A stretch of DNA of 64,000 bases from Cellulomonas fimi (GTDB taxonomy: Bacteria > Actinomycetota > Actinomycetes > Actinomycetales > Cellulomonadaceae), in assembly GCF_028527925.1 (NCBI RefSeq), contig NZ_JAPESW010000009.1, forward strand, positions 1 to 64,000, given 5' to 3'. A program made the position numbers and the translations under genes. Below are positions 1 to 7,346 of this stretch, in pieces. Below the pieces are notes generated by a model that saw only the letters and a program-made list of their open reading frames with translations, was not told where the DNA came from and searched no databases. How positions within the stretch are numbered: position 1 is the stretch's first letter; each line of letters starts with the position of its first letter.

Positions 1-127
1 ATCGTCACGCGGTCGGCCAGCGCGTCGCCGCGCCGCGTCGGGCGCAGGACGGTCCGCACCCGCGCCCCGTCACCGGCCGCGATCGCGAGCGGGTGCCGGT
101 CGCGGTCCGCCGCGGCCGACGGCGGCC
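1..127 (-). pseudogene. DUF58 protein, internal fragment running off the left edge
   Basis: Read on the minus strand from position 125, this stretch encodes 41 residues beginning PPSAAADRDRHPLAIAAGDG and continuing ARVRTVLRPTRRGDALADRVT. The first 23 residues are identical to residues 90-112 of the DUF58 fragment encoded on the plus strand at 1304-1639, and the rest is the natural continuation that the plus-strand copy lacks. DUF58 proteins are membrane-anchored and usually encoded right after a MoxR ATPase. I infer that the gene's 5' part has been inverted away from this piece. The remainder of the gene should lie left of the window. Confidence 0.75.
57..127. repeat. Left arm of 71-bp perfect inverted repeat
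   Basis: Positions 57-127 are the exact reverse complement of 1569-1639. The match stops abruptly at both ends (56/1640 and 128/1568 differ). The shared sequence is DUF58 coding sequence, so this is a duplicated piece of a gene and not a mobile-element terminus. Confidence 0.95.
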
Positions 128-144
128 CGCCCGCGTACGCCCCG

Positions 145-1296
145 GTGCCGCCGACTCCTCCGACGCACGACGCGCCGGCCTCCGCCGCTCCGGCGTCCCC
201 CGCGGGCGCCGACGGGCCGCCGAGCTGGACGAAGACCGAGCCCGCCGCCGCGGCGCCGGCCGCACTCGCACCCCAGCCCGCGGCCGCGCCTCCCGCCCCG
301 CCAGCACCGGCCCCGTCGACCGCGCCGGCGGGGCCGCCCGCACCGAGCGTCGCGCTGCGGTCCGCGCTCGCCGACGTCCGGCTCGAGGTCGCCAAGGCCG
401 TCGTCGGGCAGGACGCCGCCGTCAGCGGCCTCGTCATCGCACTGCTGTGCCGCGGCCACGTGCTGCTCGAGGGCGTGCCGGGCGTCGCCAAGACGCTGCT
501 CGTCCGCTCGCTGTCGGCGGCGCTCGACCTGTCGACCAAGCGCGTGCAGTTCACGCCCGACCTCATGCCGGGCGACGTCACGGGCTCGCTCGTGTACGAC
601 GCGCGGACGGCCGAGTTCTCGTTCCGCGAGGGTCCTGTCTTCACGAACCTCCTGCTCGCGGACGAGATCAACCGCACGCCCCCGAAGACGCAGGCGTCGC
701 TGCTCGAGGCCATGGAGGAGCGCCAGGTGTCGGTCGACGGCACGCCGCGCCCGCTGCCGGACCCGTTCCTCGTCATCGCGACGCAGAACCCGGTCGAGTA
801 CGAGGGCACGTACCCGCTGCCGGAGGCGCAGCTCGACCGCTTCCTGCTCAAGCTCACGCTGCCGCTGCCCGAGCGCGAGGACGAGGTCGAGGTGCTCGCG
901 CGGCACGCGGGCGGCTTCGACCCGCGCGACCTCGCGGCGGCTGGCGTGCGGCCGGTCGCGGACGCCGCGCTGCTCGCCGCCGCGCGCGCCGAGGTCGCGC
1001 GCGTGCAGGTGGCGCGGGAGGTGCTCGGCTACGTGGTCGACGTGTGCCGCGCGACGCGCCGGTCCCCGTCGCTCGGGCTGGGCGTGTCGCCGCGTGGCGC
1101 GACCGCGCTGCTCGCGACGGCCCGCGCGTGGGCGTGGCTGTCGGGTCGCGGCTACGTGACGCCGGACGACGTCAAGGCGCTCGCGCACCCGACGCTGCGG
1201 CACCGCGTGCAGCTCCGCGCCGAGGCCGAGCTCGAGGGCGTCACCACGGAGAGCGTGCTCGACACGGTGCTCGCGTCCGTGCCCGTCCCCCGGTGA
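145..1296 (+). CDS. MoxR-family AAA+ ATPase, main body, separated from its N-terminus
   Basis: MoxR AAA+ ATPases act as chaperones that usually work with DUF58/von Willebrand-type partners encoded next door. The 383-residue reading frame has a Pro/Ala-rich N-terminal linker (about 1-68), Walker A GVPGVAKT at 110-117, Walker B LLLADEIN ending near 176, the sensor sequence ATQNPVEYEGTYPLPEAQLD and a C-terminal lid. The GTG at 145 is only the first usable codon. The same frame is open upstream to 128 and reads PPAYAPVPP, which joins naturally to the proline-rich start found on the minus strand at 1751-1640. The true start is therefore probably that GTG at 1751, and this copy is an inverted fragment without its own start or ribosome binding site. 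The ATPase domain itself is intact. Confidence 0.85.
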   Translation: MPPTPPTHDAPASAAPASPAGADGPPSWTKTEPAAAAPAALAPQPAAAPPAPPAPAPSTAPAGPPAPSVALRSALADVRLEVAKAVVGQDAAVSGLVIALLCRGHVLLEGVPGVAKTLLVRSLSAALDLSTKRVQFTPDLMPGDVTGSLVYDARTAEFSFREGPVFTNLLLADEINRTPPKTQASLLEAMEERQVSVDGTPRPLPDPFLVIATQNPVEYEGTYPLPEAQLDRFLLKLTLPLPEREDEVEVLARHAGGFDPRDLAAAGVRPVADAALLAAARAEVARVQVAREVLGYVVDVCRATRRSPSLGLGVSPRGATALLATARAWAWLSGRGYVTPDDVKALAHPTLRHRVQLRAEAELEGVTTESVLDTVLASVPVPR

Positions 1297-1303
1297 CACG
1301 CGC

Positions 1304-1639
1304 ATGACGCTCACGTGGCGGGCGGTGGTCCTCGCGGCCGTCGGGGTGCCCCTCGTGCTCGTGCTGCCGTCGACCGGGACGGTGCTGGTCTGGGCGCTCG
1401 TGTGCCTCGCGCTGTACGCCGTCGACGCGGCGCTCGCGGCCTCGCCGCGGCAGGTCGCGGTCCAGCGGGACCTGCCGGCGTCGGTCCGGCTGACCGAGCC
1501 GGCCACGTCGACGCTCACGCTGACGAACGTGGGCGGGCGACGGCTGCGCGGCGTCGTCCGCGACGCGTGGCCGCCGTCGGCCGCGGCGGACCGCGACCGG
1601 CACCCGCTCGCGATCGCGGCCGGTGACGGGGCGCGGGTG
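1304..1639 (+). pseudogene. DUF58 protein, N-terminal fragment
   Basis: The ATG at 1304 follows the MoxR stop by 7 bases. The frame encodes 112 genuine residues: two membrane segments (about 6-24 and 27-45), then a beta-rich part with TLTLTNVGGRRLRG, ending GDGARV. At 1640 the sequence switches to the reverse complement of the moxR 5' end, so downstream codons of this frame are meaningless although it stays open for a long way. The real continuation (RTVLRPTRRGDAL) is on the minus strand at 1-58. DUF58 proteins normally run to around 400 residues, so this is about a quarter of the protein. Confidence 0.8.
1569..1639. repeat. Right arm of 71-bp perfect inverted repeat
   Basis: This is the reverse complement of 57-127 without mismatches. 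The inner boundary 1568 and outer boundary 1640 mark the breakpoints of the inverted segment. At the outer breakpoint the DUF58 sequence gcgcgggtg is followed by gcggaccaggg, the reverse complement of the moxR leader. Confidence 0.95.
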
Positions 1640-1751
1640 GCGGACCAGGGTGCATCGCCTGGTCGGCGGGCGGGGCCGGCGGCCGGTGGGCAGGGTCCGG
1701 GCCGCTCACGGGGGTCGGCGGCTGCGGTGCGCCGGTCGTCTCGTCGGTCAC
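1640..1751 (-). pseudogene. MoxR ATPase, N-terminal fragment in original orientation
   Basis: A GTG at 1751 overlaps the DUF4350 stop in a GTGA quartet, the same coupling used by the other genes of this minus-strand cluster. It starts a proline-rich peptide, MTDETTGAPQPPTPVSGP then DPAHRPPAPPADQAMHPGP. After about 37 codons the frame runs into the inverted repeat and becomes an Arg-rich shadow. Joined to codons from 128 onward on the plus strand it would give a continuous MoxR with a long Pro/Ala linker. This fixes the original gene order as DUF4350-moxR-DUF58, all on the minus strand. Confidence 0.75.
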
Positions 1752-2923
1752 GGTCGGTGAACCTCGCTCTCCAGGTGGTCCAGCGCCTGCGCGAGCTGCG
1801 CCAGGCCGCTGTCGTCATGCGGTGGTGGTCCGTACAGCAGGGCCTCGACGGTGGCCGCGGGGCGGCCCGTCGCGCGGGCGACGGCGTCGACGAGCGCGTG
1901 CGGCTCGGCGGACCGGGGCAGTCCCAGCCGCGCGGAGCAGCGCGAGGCCGCGCCCGCGCGCAGGGCGGCGGCCGCGTGCCCGTAGGAGCGGGACCTGCGG
2001 TAGAGGCGTCCGCGGCCGCGCGTCGTCTCGGCGGCGGGGACGACGACGGGCAGCGGCTCGGCGACGACGCGCCCCAGCCGGCGGCCGCGCCACACCGCTG
2101 CGACGAGCACGACGAGGAGCAGCTGCAGCCCGAGGATCGGGACCCACGGGGGCAGGATGTCCGCCGTGCCGGGCCCGCTCGGTCCGCTCCCGGTCTCGAA
2201 CGCGGTCGGCAGGTACCAGACCAGGCGGTCGTGCCGGCCGAGCGTGCGCAGCACGAGGGCGGCGTTGCCCTCGTCCGCGAGCCGCTCGTTCGTGAGCACG
2301 CGCCCGTCGGACAGGGCGGTCACGCGCCGGTCGCCGTCGACGACCGCGTACGCGCCGACGGTCGGGTCGTCCGCGGCGGGGAAGCACACGACCGCGTCGT
2401 CGCTCAGCGCCCGAAGGCCGGGCGCGGCGGTGATCGTGCCGGCGGCGGTCGCGTCGGGGTCGTCGCACGCGGCCGGGAGGTCGCCGTCGGGCCAGTAGCC
2501 CAGGTCGCCGCTGAGGGCGTCGGTCGCGGACTCGAGCAGCCACGGCGAGTCGACGACGACGAGGTCGGCCTCGGTCCCGACGACCGCGTCGACCGCGGCC
2601 TGGTCGAGCAGCAGGTCGCCGTTGACCACGAGCAGCGTCGTGCCCTCGCGGGCCTGCGCGACCGCGTCGCCGAGCCGGGTCACGTACCGGACGTCGACGC
2701 CCTGGCGCTGCAGGATCTGCGCGGCGGCCCGGGCCCCGCTCGGCGCGGGGTTGTCGGGCGCGAACGGGTCGCTCGACGTGCGCGGCGTGGGCAGCGCGGC
2801 CAGCAGGCCGACGAGGACGAGCAGCCCGCCGATCGCGAGCGGCAGGCGCCAGCGCCGCCACCGTCCCGTGGCGCGCGAGCGGGCGGTCGTGCCGTCGCCG
2901 AGGACCGGGGCGGGCGCGCTCAC
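1748..2923 (-). CDS. DUF4350 domain membrane protein
   Basis: This 391-residue protein has a transmembrane segment at about 27-46 (PLAIGGLLVLVGLLAALP) and a DUF4350-type extracytoplasmic domain of GATase/IFT52-like fold (GARAAAQILQRQGVDVRYV, later TTLLVVNGD and ADLVVVDSPWLL). A second membrane segment follows near 255-278, then a cytoplasmic tail of about 110 residues. The GTG start overlaps the DUF4129 stop as GTGA, and its stop overlaps the moxR start in the same way, so the cluster is one translationally coupled operon. The family usually sits with DUF4129, MoxR and DUF58 genes and its biochemical role is unknown. No catalytic residues can be named. Confidence 0.85.
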   Translation of the reverse strand: MSAPAPVLGDGTTARSRATGRWRRWRLPLAIGGLLVLVGLLAALPTPRTSSDPFAPDNPAPSGARAAAQILQRQGVDVRYVTRLGDAVAQAREGTTLLVVNGDLLLDQAAVDAVVGTEADLVVVDSPWLLESATDALSGDLGYWPDGDLPAACDDPDATAAGTITAAPGLRALSDDAVVCFPAADDPTVGAYAVVDGDRRVTALSDGRVLTNERLADEGNAALVLRTLGRHDRLVWYLPTAFETGSGPSGPGTADILPPWVPILGLQLLLVVLVAAVWRGRRLGRVVAEPLPVVVPAAETTRGRGRLYRRSRSYGHAAAALRAGAASRCSARLGLPRSAEPHALVDAVARATGRPAATVEALLYGPPPHDDSGLAQLAQALDHLESEVHRP

Positions 2924-3600
2924 GACGGCACCACCAGACGGTCGCCCGCGGCGGCCGCGACTGTCGTCGGGCGGGTCGCCCGGACCCGCTGGTCGAGCTC
3001 GCGCAGGCGGCGGTCGTCGTCGGCCCCGGCTCGCACGTCGCCGTACGCGACGTCGTCGAACAGGTCGCCGGCGGTGCGCAGGTCGGCGCCCAGCCCGGGC
3101 AGGCGCAGCGCGGCGTCGGTGACGGCCTCGTGCGCGGTGCGGCCGGGGCGCTCGTCGAGCACGGTGCGCTCCTCGAGGCTCCGGACGACGGCGCGGAACC
3201 GCTCGAGCACCGCGAGGTGCCAGTCGCCCGCGGCGGCCGCGGCGTCGGCGGCGGCCCGCAGCTGCTCGGCGGTGCGCCGGTCGTCGGCGGACAGCACGAC
3301 GGCTCCCGAGCGCGCGCGCGTGCGCGAGCGCCGCACGGGTCCGACGAACCAGAGGACGCCCAGCACGAGGGCGACGCCCGCGACGACCGCGACGGTGAGC
3401 GCGACACCGTCCGGCAGCCCCAGCGACGGCACCGAGTCGAGCTGCTCGCGCAGCCACTCGAGGAGGCGCTGCAGCAGCGACGGCTGGCGGTGGTACTCCG
3501 GCCGGGCGAGCTCGTCGCGCGCCCACTCGCGGGCCGTCTCGGCGTCCGGCTGGACGGGGACGTCGCGCAGGAGCGCGGCGACGACGGACAGCGCGGTCAT
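2920..3600 (-). CDS. DUF4129 domain membrane protein
   Basis: This protein of 226 residues carries a short N-terminal amphipathic region, one membrane segment at about 66-86 (GVALTVAVVAGVALVLGVLW) and a C-terminal DUF4129 domain (about 105-215). The domain includes AAADAAAAAGDWHLAVLERFRA and the helical RTAHEAVTDAALRLPGLGADL. DUF4129 proteins accompany MoxR/DUF58 systems and sometimes transglutaminase-like proteases, but their function is not established. The ATG start overlaps the upstream stop as ATGA and the end overlaps the next GTG, so expression depends on the promoter ahead of the membrane protein at 4715. Confidence 0.85.
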   Translation of the reverse strand: MTALSVVAALLRDVPVQPDAETAREWARDELARPEYHRQPSLLQRLLEWLREQLDSVPSLGLPDGVALTVAVVAGVALVLGVLWFVGPVRRSRTRARSGAVVLSADDRRTAEQLRAAADAAAAAGDWHLAVLERFRAVVRSLEERTVLDERPGRTAHEAVTDAALRLPGLGADLRTAGDLFDDVAYGDVRAGADDDRRLRELDQRVRATRPTTVAAAAGDRLVVPS

Positions 3601-4715
3601 CCGGCCTGCGCGGCGCGGGCGAGCTCGAGGTCGAGGCCCTCGCGGCGCATCCGGACGTCGATGTAGAGCAGCGCGTAGATGGCCGCGGTGAAGGCGGTCG
3701 TGAGCGTGTACGCGATGACGTTCCCGATGCCCGTGAGGACGATCGAGACGAAGGACGTGCCCGTCGGGTCCTGCGTCACGAGCGTCCCGACGAGCTCGAA
3801 CGGGAACATCACGAAGTAGCTCGCGACGCTCACCATGATCTGCACGAGCACGTAGTACCCGAGCAGCCGCCAGAAGCTGCCGCGCGTGAGCCGCCATGCG
3901 CGTGCGACGGTCCGCCAGAACGCCTTGCCCTCGAGCATGAGCGCGGGCGGCGCGAGCAGGGTGCGGATCGTGAACCAGATCCCGGCCACGACGAGCGCGA
4001 GCCACCCGAGGATCCCGACGGTCACCGCGAGGCCCGTCTGGTCCGCCGTGGCGAGGCCGATCACGGCGCCGACCAGCAGCGCGACGACGACCAGCACGGC
4101 AGCACCCGCGAGCAGGGTGAAGCCGACGACCCACCACACGCGGCCCGAGCGCAGGACCTCGCCGATCGTGATCGTGCGGCCGAGCACCGACCGGCTGACC
4201 GACACGATGAGCAGACCCGTGAGGACCGTGGTGGCGAGCCAGATGATCGGCGCGGTCAGGATCGTGCCGACCGCCCAGCCCAGCATCGCGTCGAGGCCGC
4301 TCGCACCCGACGGGTCGAGCTCGAGCAGCGCGTCGCTGATGGCGCCTGAGACGAGTCCCTGCACGTACCACGTGAGGATCGTCGACAGCACCACCGCGCC
4401 GCCCACCACGAGCGCCGACAGCCCGAACATCACGCGCGGGTTGGCCCGGATCGCCTTGAACGCGCCGTCGAGGACCTCACCGAGACCCAGCGGCCGCAGC
4501 GGCACGATGCCCGGCTGGAGGGCGGGCGGCTTCCACGCGGAGCCCGGCGGCGGGGGAGGCGGCACGGGCGCGCCCCAGCCACCCTGGCTCGCGCCCCACT
4601 GCGTCGGAGGTGCGGGCGGTGCGGGCGGGGGGACGCCGGGGCCGGGGCTCGGCTGACCGCCGCCCGGTGCGGCCCACGCCGGCGGGCGGGGCGCGTCGTC
4701 CTGCGGGCTCGTCAT
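3597..4715 (-). CDS. Polytopic membrane protein, GPDPase membrane-domain-like
   Basis: The product has 372 residues. A proline/glycine-rich cytoplasmic N-terminus of about 80 residues (runs of PPPAPPAPP and PPPPPP) is followed by roughly six hydrophobic segments, beginning after the motif PLGLGEVLDGAFKAIRANP. That motif and the layout match the actinobacterial proteins annotated as glycerophosphoryl diester phosphodiesterase membrane domain. No phosphodiesterase catalytic domain is present. The ATG at 4715 is preferred over an upstream in-frame ATG because GAGGAGG lies about 10 bases before it. It is the first gene of the minus-strand operon and is divergent from mtrA across about 170 bases. 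Confidence 0.8.
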   Translation of the reverse strand: MTSPQDDAPRPPAWAAPGGGQPSPGPGVPPPAPPAPPTQWGASQGGWGAPVPPPPPPGSAWKPPALQPGIVPLRPLGLGEVLDGAFKAIRANPRVMFGLSALVVGGAVVLSTILTWYVQGLVSGAISDALLELDPSGASGLDAMLGWAVGTILTAPIIWLATTVLTGLLIVSVSRSVLGRTITIGEVLRSGRVWWVVGFTLLAGAAVLVVVALLVGAVIGLATADQTGLAVTVGILGWLALVVAGIWFTIRTLLAPPALMLEGKAFWRTVARAWRLTRGSFWRLLGYYVLVQIMVSVASYFVMFPFELVGTLVTQDPTGTSFVSIVLTGIGNVIAYTLTTAFTAAIYALLYIDVRMRREGLDLELARAAQAG

Positions 4716-4872
4716 GCGGAGCGCAGCCTCCTCGGGCTCGTGGTGCGGCTCGAGGCGGTGGCCGTCCTCGCGCGACGCCCATCGTGCCACGTCGCCGTCG
4801 GCGGCCGGGGGAGGTGCGGGTGATCTGTGGGCCGTCCGGGCGGTCCCGTCCTGGATCGACAGGTGACGGTGC

Positions 4873-4878
4873 CACAAT
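4873..4878 (+). promoter_or_regulatory. -10 element for leaderless mtrA
   Basis: CACAAT lies 7 bases before the ATG at 4886, a position that would put the transcript start at the codon itself. No Shine-Dalgarno sequence is close to either candidate start. Confidence 0.4.
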
Positions 4879-4885
4879 GTCGCGC

Positions 4886-5569
4886 ATGAAGGGACGCGTG
4901 CTGGTGGTCGACGACGACACCGCGCTCGCCGAGATGATCGGCATCGTGCTGCGCTCGGAGGGTTTCGAGCCCGTCTTCTGCGAGGACGGGGACGAGGCGC
5001 TCGCGACGTTCCGGGCGACCCAGCCCGACCTCGTGCTGCTCGACCTCATGCTGCCCGGACGCGACGGCAACGAGGTGTGCCGGCAGATCCGGGCCGAGTC
5101 GGGCGTGCCGATCGTCATGCTCACGGCCAAGAGCGACACGGTCGACGTCGTGCTGGGGCTCGAGTCCGGCGCCGACGACTACATCTCGAAGCCGTTCAAG
5201 CCCAAGGAGCTCGTCGCGCGCGTGCGCGCCCGGCTGCGCCGCAGCGACGAGCCCGCGCCCGAGCACCTCTCGATCGGCGACGTCACCATCGACGTCCCCG
5301 GTCACCGCGTCGCGCGCGCGGGCCGCCCCATCTCCCTGACCCCGTTGGAGTTCGACCTGCTCGTCGCGCTCGCACGCAAGCCGTGGCAGGTGTTCACGCG
5401 TGAGGTGCTGCTCGAGAAGGTGTGGGGCTACCGGCACGCCGCGGACACCCGCCTGGTGAACGTGCACGTGCAGCGGCTGCGCTCGAAGATCGAGAACGAC
5501 CCGGAGCAGCCGGAGATCGTCGTGACCGTCCGGGGCGTCGGCTACAAGGCGGGCGTGACCCCCACGTGA
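4886..5569 (+). CDS. mtrA: MtrA, OmpR-family response regulator
   Basis: MtrA is the DNA-binding regulator of the MtrAB system that coordinates cell wall metabolism, division and chromosome replication in actinobacteria. The 227-residue protein has a receiver domain with acidic pocket VVDDD (7-11), phosphoacceptor D53 in LLDLMLPG and Lys in SKPFKPKELVARVRARLRR. A C-terminal winged helix follows, with SLTPLEFDLLVALARKP, WGYRHAADTRLVNVHVQRLR and TVRGVGYKAG, all close to mycobacterial MtrA. An ATG at 4877 would add MSR. I prefer 4886 because a -10-like hexamer sits directly before it. mtrB follows after 19 bases and lpqB overlaps mtrB. Confidence 0.95.
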   Translation: MKGRVLVVDDDTALAEMIGIVLRSEGFEPVFCEDGDEALATFRATQPDLVLLDLMLPGRDGNEVCRQIRAESGVPIVMLTAKSDTVDVVLGLESGADDYISKPFKPKELVARVRARLRRSDEPAPEHLSIGDVTIDVPGHRVARAGRPISLTPLEFDLLVALARKPWQVFTREVLLEKVWGYRHAADTRLVNVHVQRLRSKIENDPEQPEIVVTVRGVGYKAGVTPT

Positions 5570-5588
5570 CGTCGGGCAGGGCCGCGCC

Positions 5589-7346
5589 GTGCCGCGCGTG
5601 AACAGCGTCTGGCGCCTGACGAGGGCCAGGGCGATGCGTCGGGTGCGTGCGTGGCCGCGGGCGTGGCGCGGGTCGCTGCAGTTCCGCGTCATCGCCTCGA
5701 CGCTCGTGATCGGCCTCGTCGCGCTCGCGGGCGTCGGCCTCTACGTCGGCGAGCGCATGCGCGACGGCCTGTTCGACGCGCGGCGCGACCAGGTGCTCGA
5801 CGAGAGCGCCCGCAGCACCCAGCAGGCGCAGGACACGTTCAGCTCCTCGAACGCGACGCTGGGACCGGACGTGCGGCGGCTGCTGCGCGACGTCGCGCAG
5901 TCCCAGCGGACGGGCACGTCGGGGGAGCGCGAGGTGTTCCTGCTGCGCGCGCCCGGGCAGACGTCGCCCGTGACCGGTGGGGCCGCGGCCTCCGACGCGT
6001 CGCTCATCGACATCGTGAGCGACGACCTTCAGCTCGCCGTGGCCGAGGGCGGCCAGCACTGGCAGTCGGTGGGCGTCGAGGCCGAGGACGGTCGCGTCGT
6101 CCCCGCGATCCTCGTCGGCCAGGAGGTCGTCGTCCCCGTCGTCGGGCGCTACCAGCTGTTCTTCCTCTACAGCCTGCAGGCCGAGCAGGACCGGCTCGAC
6201 TTCCTGCAGCGCACGCTCGGGCTCGCGGGCGTCGTGCTCGTGCTGCTGCTCGGGTCGATGACGTGGCTCGTCACGCGCCAGACCGTGCACCCCGTGCGAC
6301 GCGCCGCGCAGGTCGCGGAGCGGCTCGCGGACGGCCACCTGTCCGAGCGTCTGCCGGAGCGCGGCGAGGACGAGATGGCGACGCTCGCGCACTCGTTCAA
6401 CGAGATGGCGGCGAGCCTGCAGGACCAGATCCACCGCATGGAGGAGCTGTCCGCGGTGCAGCGGCGGTTCGTGTCCGACGTCTCGCACGAGCTCCGGACG
6501 CCGCTCACGACCATCCGGATGGCGGGCGAGGTGATCCACGCGTCCCGCGACGACTTCGACCCCGCGACCAAGCGCTCGGCGGAGCTCCTGCAGACCCAGC
6601 TCGACCGGTTCGAGGACCTGCTCGCCGACCTGCTCGAGATCAGCCGGTTCGACGCGGGCGCCGCGGTCCTCGACGTCGAGGGCCGCGACGTGCGCGACGT
6701 CGTCGTGCGGGCCGTCGACCTCGCCGGGCCGCTCGCCGAGCGGCGCGGGTCCTGGCTGCGCGTCGTCGTGCCCGAGGACCGGTGCGTCGCCGACATCGAC
6801 CCGCGTCGCGTCGAGCGCATCCTGCGCAACCTGCTCGTGAACGCGATCGAGCACGCCGAGGGCACGCAGGTCGAGGTGACGGTCGCGGGCGACGCGCACG
6901 CGGTCGCCGTGACGGTCCGCGACCACGGTGTCGGCATGACGGCGGACGAGGCCGAGCACGTGTTCGACCGGTTCTGGCGCGCCGACCCCGCGCGTGCCCG
7001 CACCACCGGCGGCACGGGCCTGGGCCTGGCGATCTCGCTCGAGGACGCCCACCTGCACGGCGGCTGGCTCGAGGCGTGGGGTCGTCCCGCGCGCGGCGCG
7101 TCGTTCCGGCTCACGCTCCCGCGGCGCGCGGGGATCCGCCTCACGTCGTCCCCGCTGCCCCTCCAGCCCGACGACGCCGTCGCGCCGGACCCGGTGCTCG
7201 ACGCGCAGGAGCGCCCGCGCACCGACCCCGCGGCCCTGCCGGACCTCGACGCAGCCGTCGGCACCGCGACGTCGCCGACCGGCATCCGGGCCGTCAGCGT
7301 GCACGTCGCCTCCGGCGACGCCGACCGGCAGGAGGCCGTGCGGTGA
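5589..7346 (+). CDS. mtrB: MtrB, sensor histidine kinase
   Basis: This 585-residue kinase is the partner of MtrA. It has an N-terminal membrane segment (about 35-55, VIASTLVIGLVALAGVGLYV), an extracytoplasmic sensor region of about 150 residues and a second membrane segment near 208-228. Next come a HAMP linker with VHPVRRAAQVAERLADG and a HisKA domain with the H-box SDVSHELRTPLTTIR (His about 300). The HATPase domain shows N-box RNLLVNAIEHAEG, G1 DHGVGM and G2 GGTGLGLAIS. A 70-residue low-complexity cytoplasmic tail follows. The GTG at 5589 gives a basic N-terminus before the first membrane helix. The end overlaps lpqB by GTGA. Confidence 0.95.
   Translation: MPRVNSVWRLTRARAMRRVRAWPRAWRGSLQFRVIASTLVIGLVALAGVGLYVGERMRDGLFDARRDQVLDESARSTQQAQDTFSSSNATLGPDVRRLLRDVAQSQRTGTSGEREVFLLRAPGQTSPVTGGAAASDASLIDIVSDDLQLAVAEGGQHWQSVGVEAEDGRVVPAILVGQEVVVPVVGRYQLFFLYSLQAEQDRLDFLQRTLGLAGVVLVLLLGSMTWLVTRQTVHPVRRAAQVAERLADGHLSERLPERGEDEMATLAHSFNEMAASLQDQIHRMEELSAVQRRFVSDVSHELRTPLTTIRMAGEVIHASRDDFDPATKRSAELLQTQLDRFEDLLADLLEISRFDAGAAVLDVEGRDVRDVVVRAVDLAGPLAERRGSWLRVVVPEDRCVADIDPRRVERILRNLLVNAIEHAEGTQVEVTVAGDAHAVAVTVRDHGVGMTADEAEHVFDRFWRADPARARTTGGTGLGLAISLEDAHLHGGWLEAWGRPARGASFRLTLPRRAGIRLTSSPLPLQPDDAVAPDPVLDAQERPRTDPAALPDLDAAVGTATSPTGIRAVSVHVASGDADRQEAVR

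Noticed and set aside
57-1639. A transposon or insertion sequence with 71-bp terminal inverted repeats
   Set aside because: The repeats are DUF58 coding sequence, the interior encodes MoxR and DUF58, no transposase is present and no target-site duplication was seen.
1640-3691. Plus-strand open frame continuing the DUF58 start to 3691
   Set aside because: After 1639 it is antisense to the coherent DUF4350, DUF4129 and membrane-protein genes. The continuation is a product of the breakpoint and not a real fusion.
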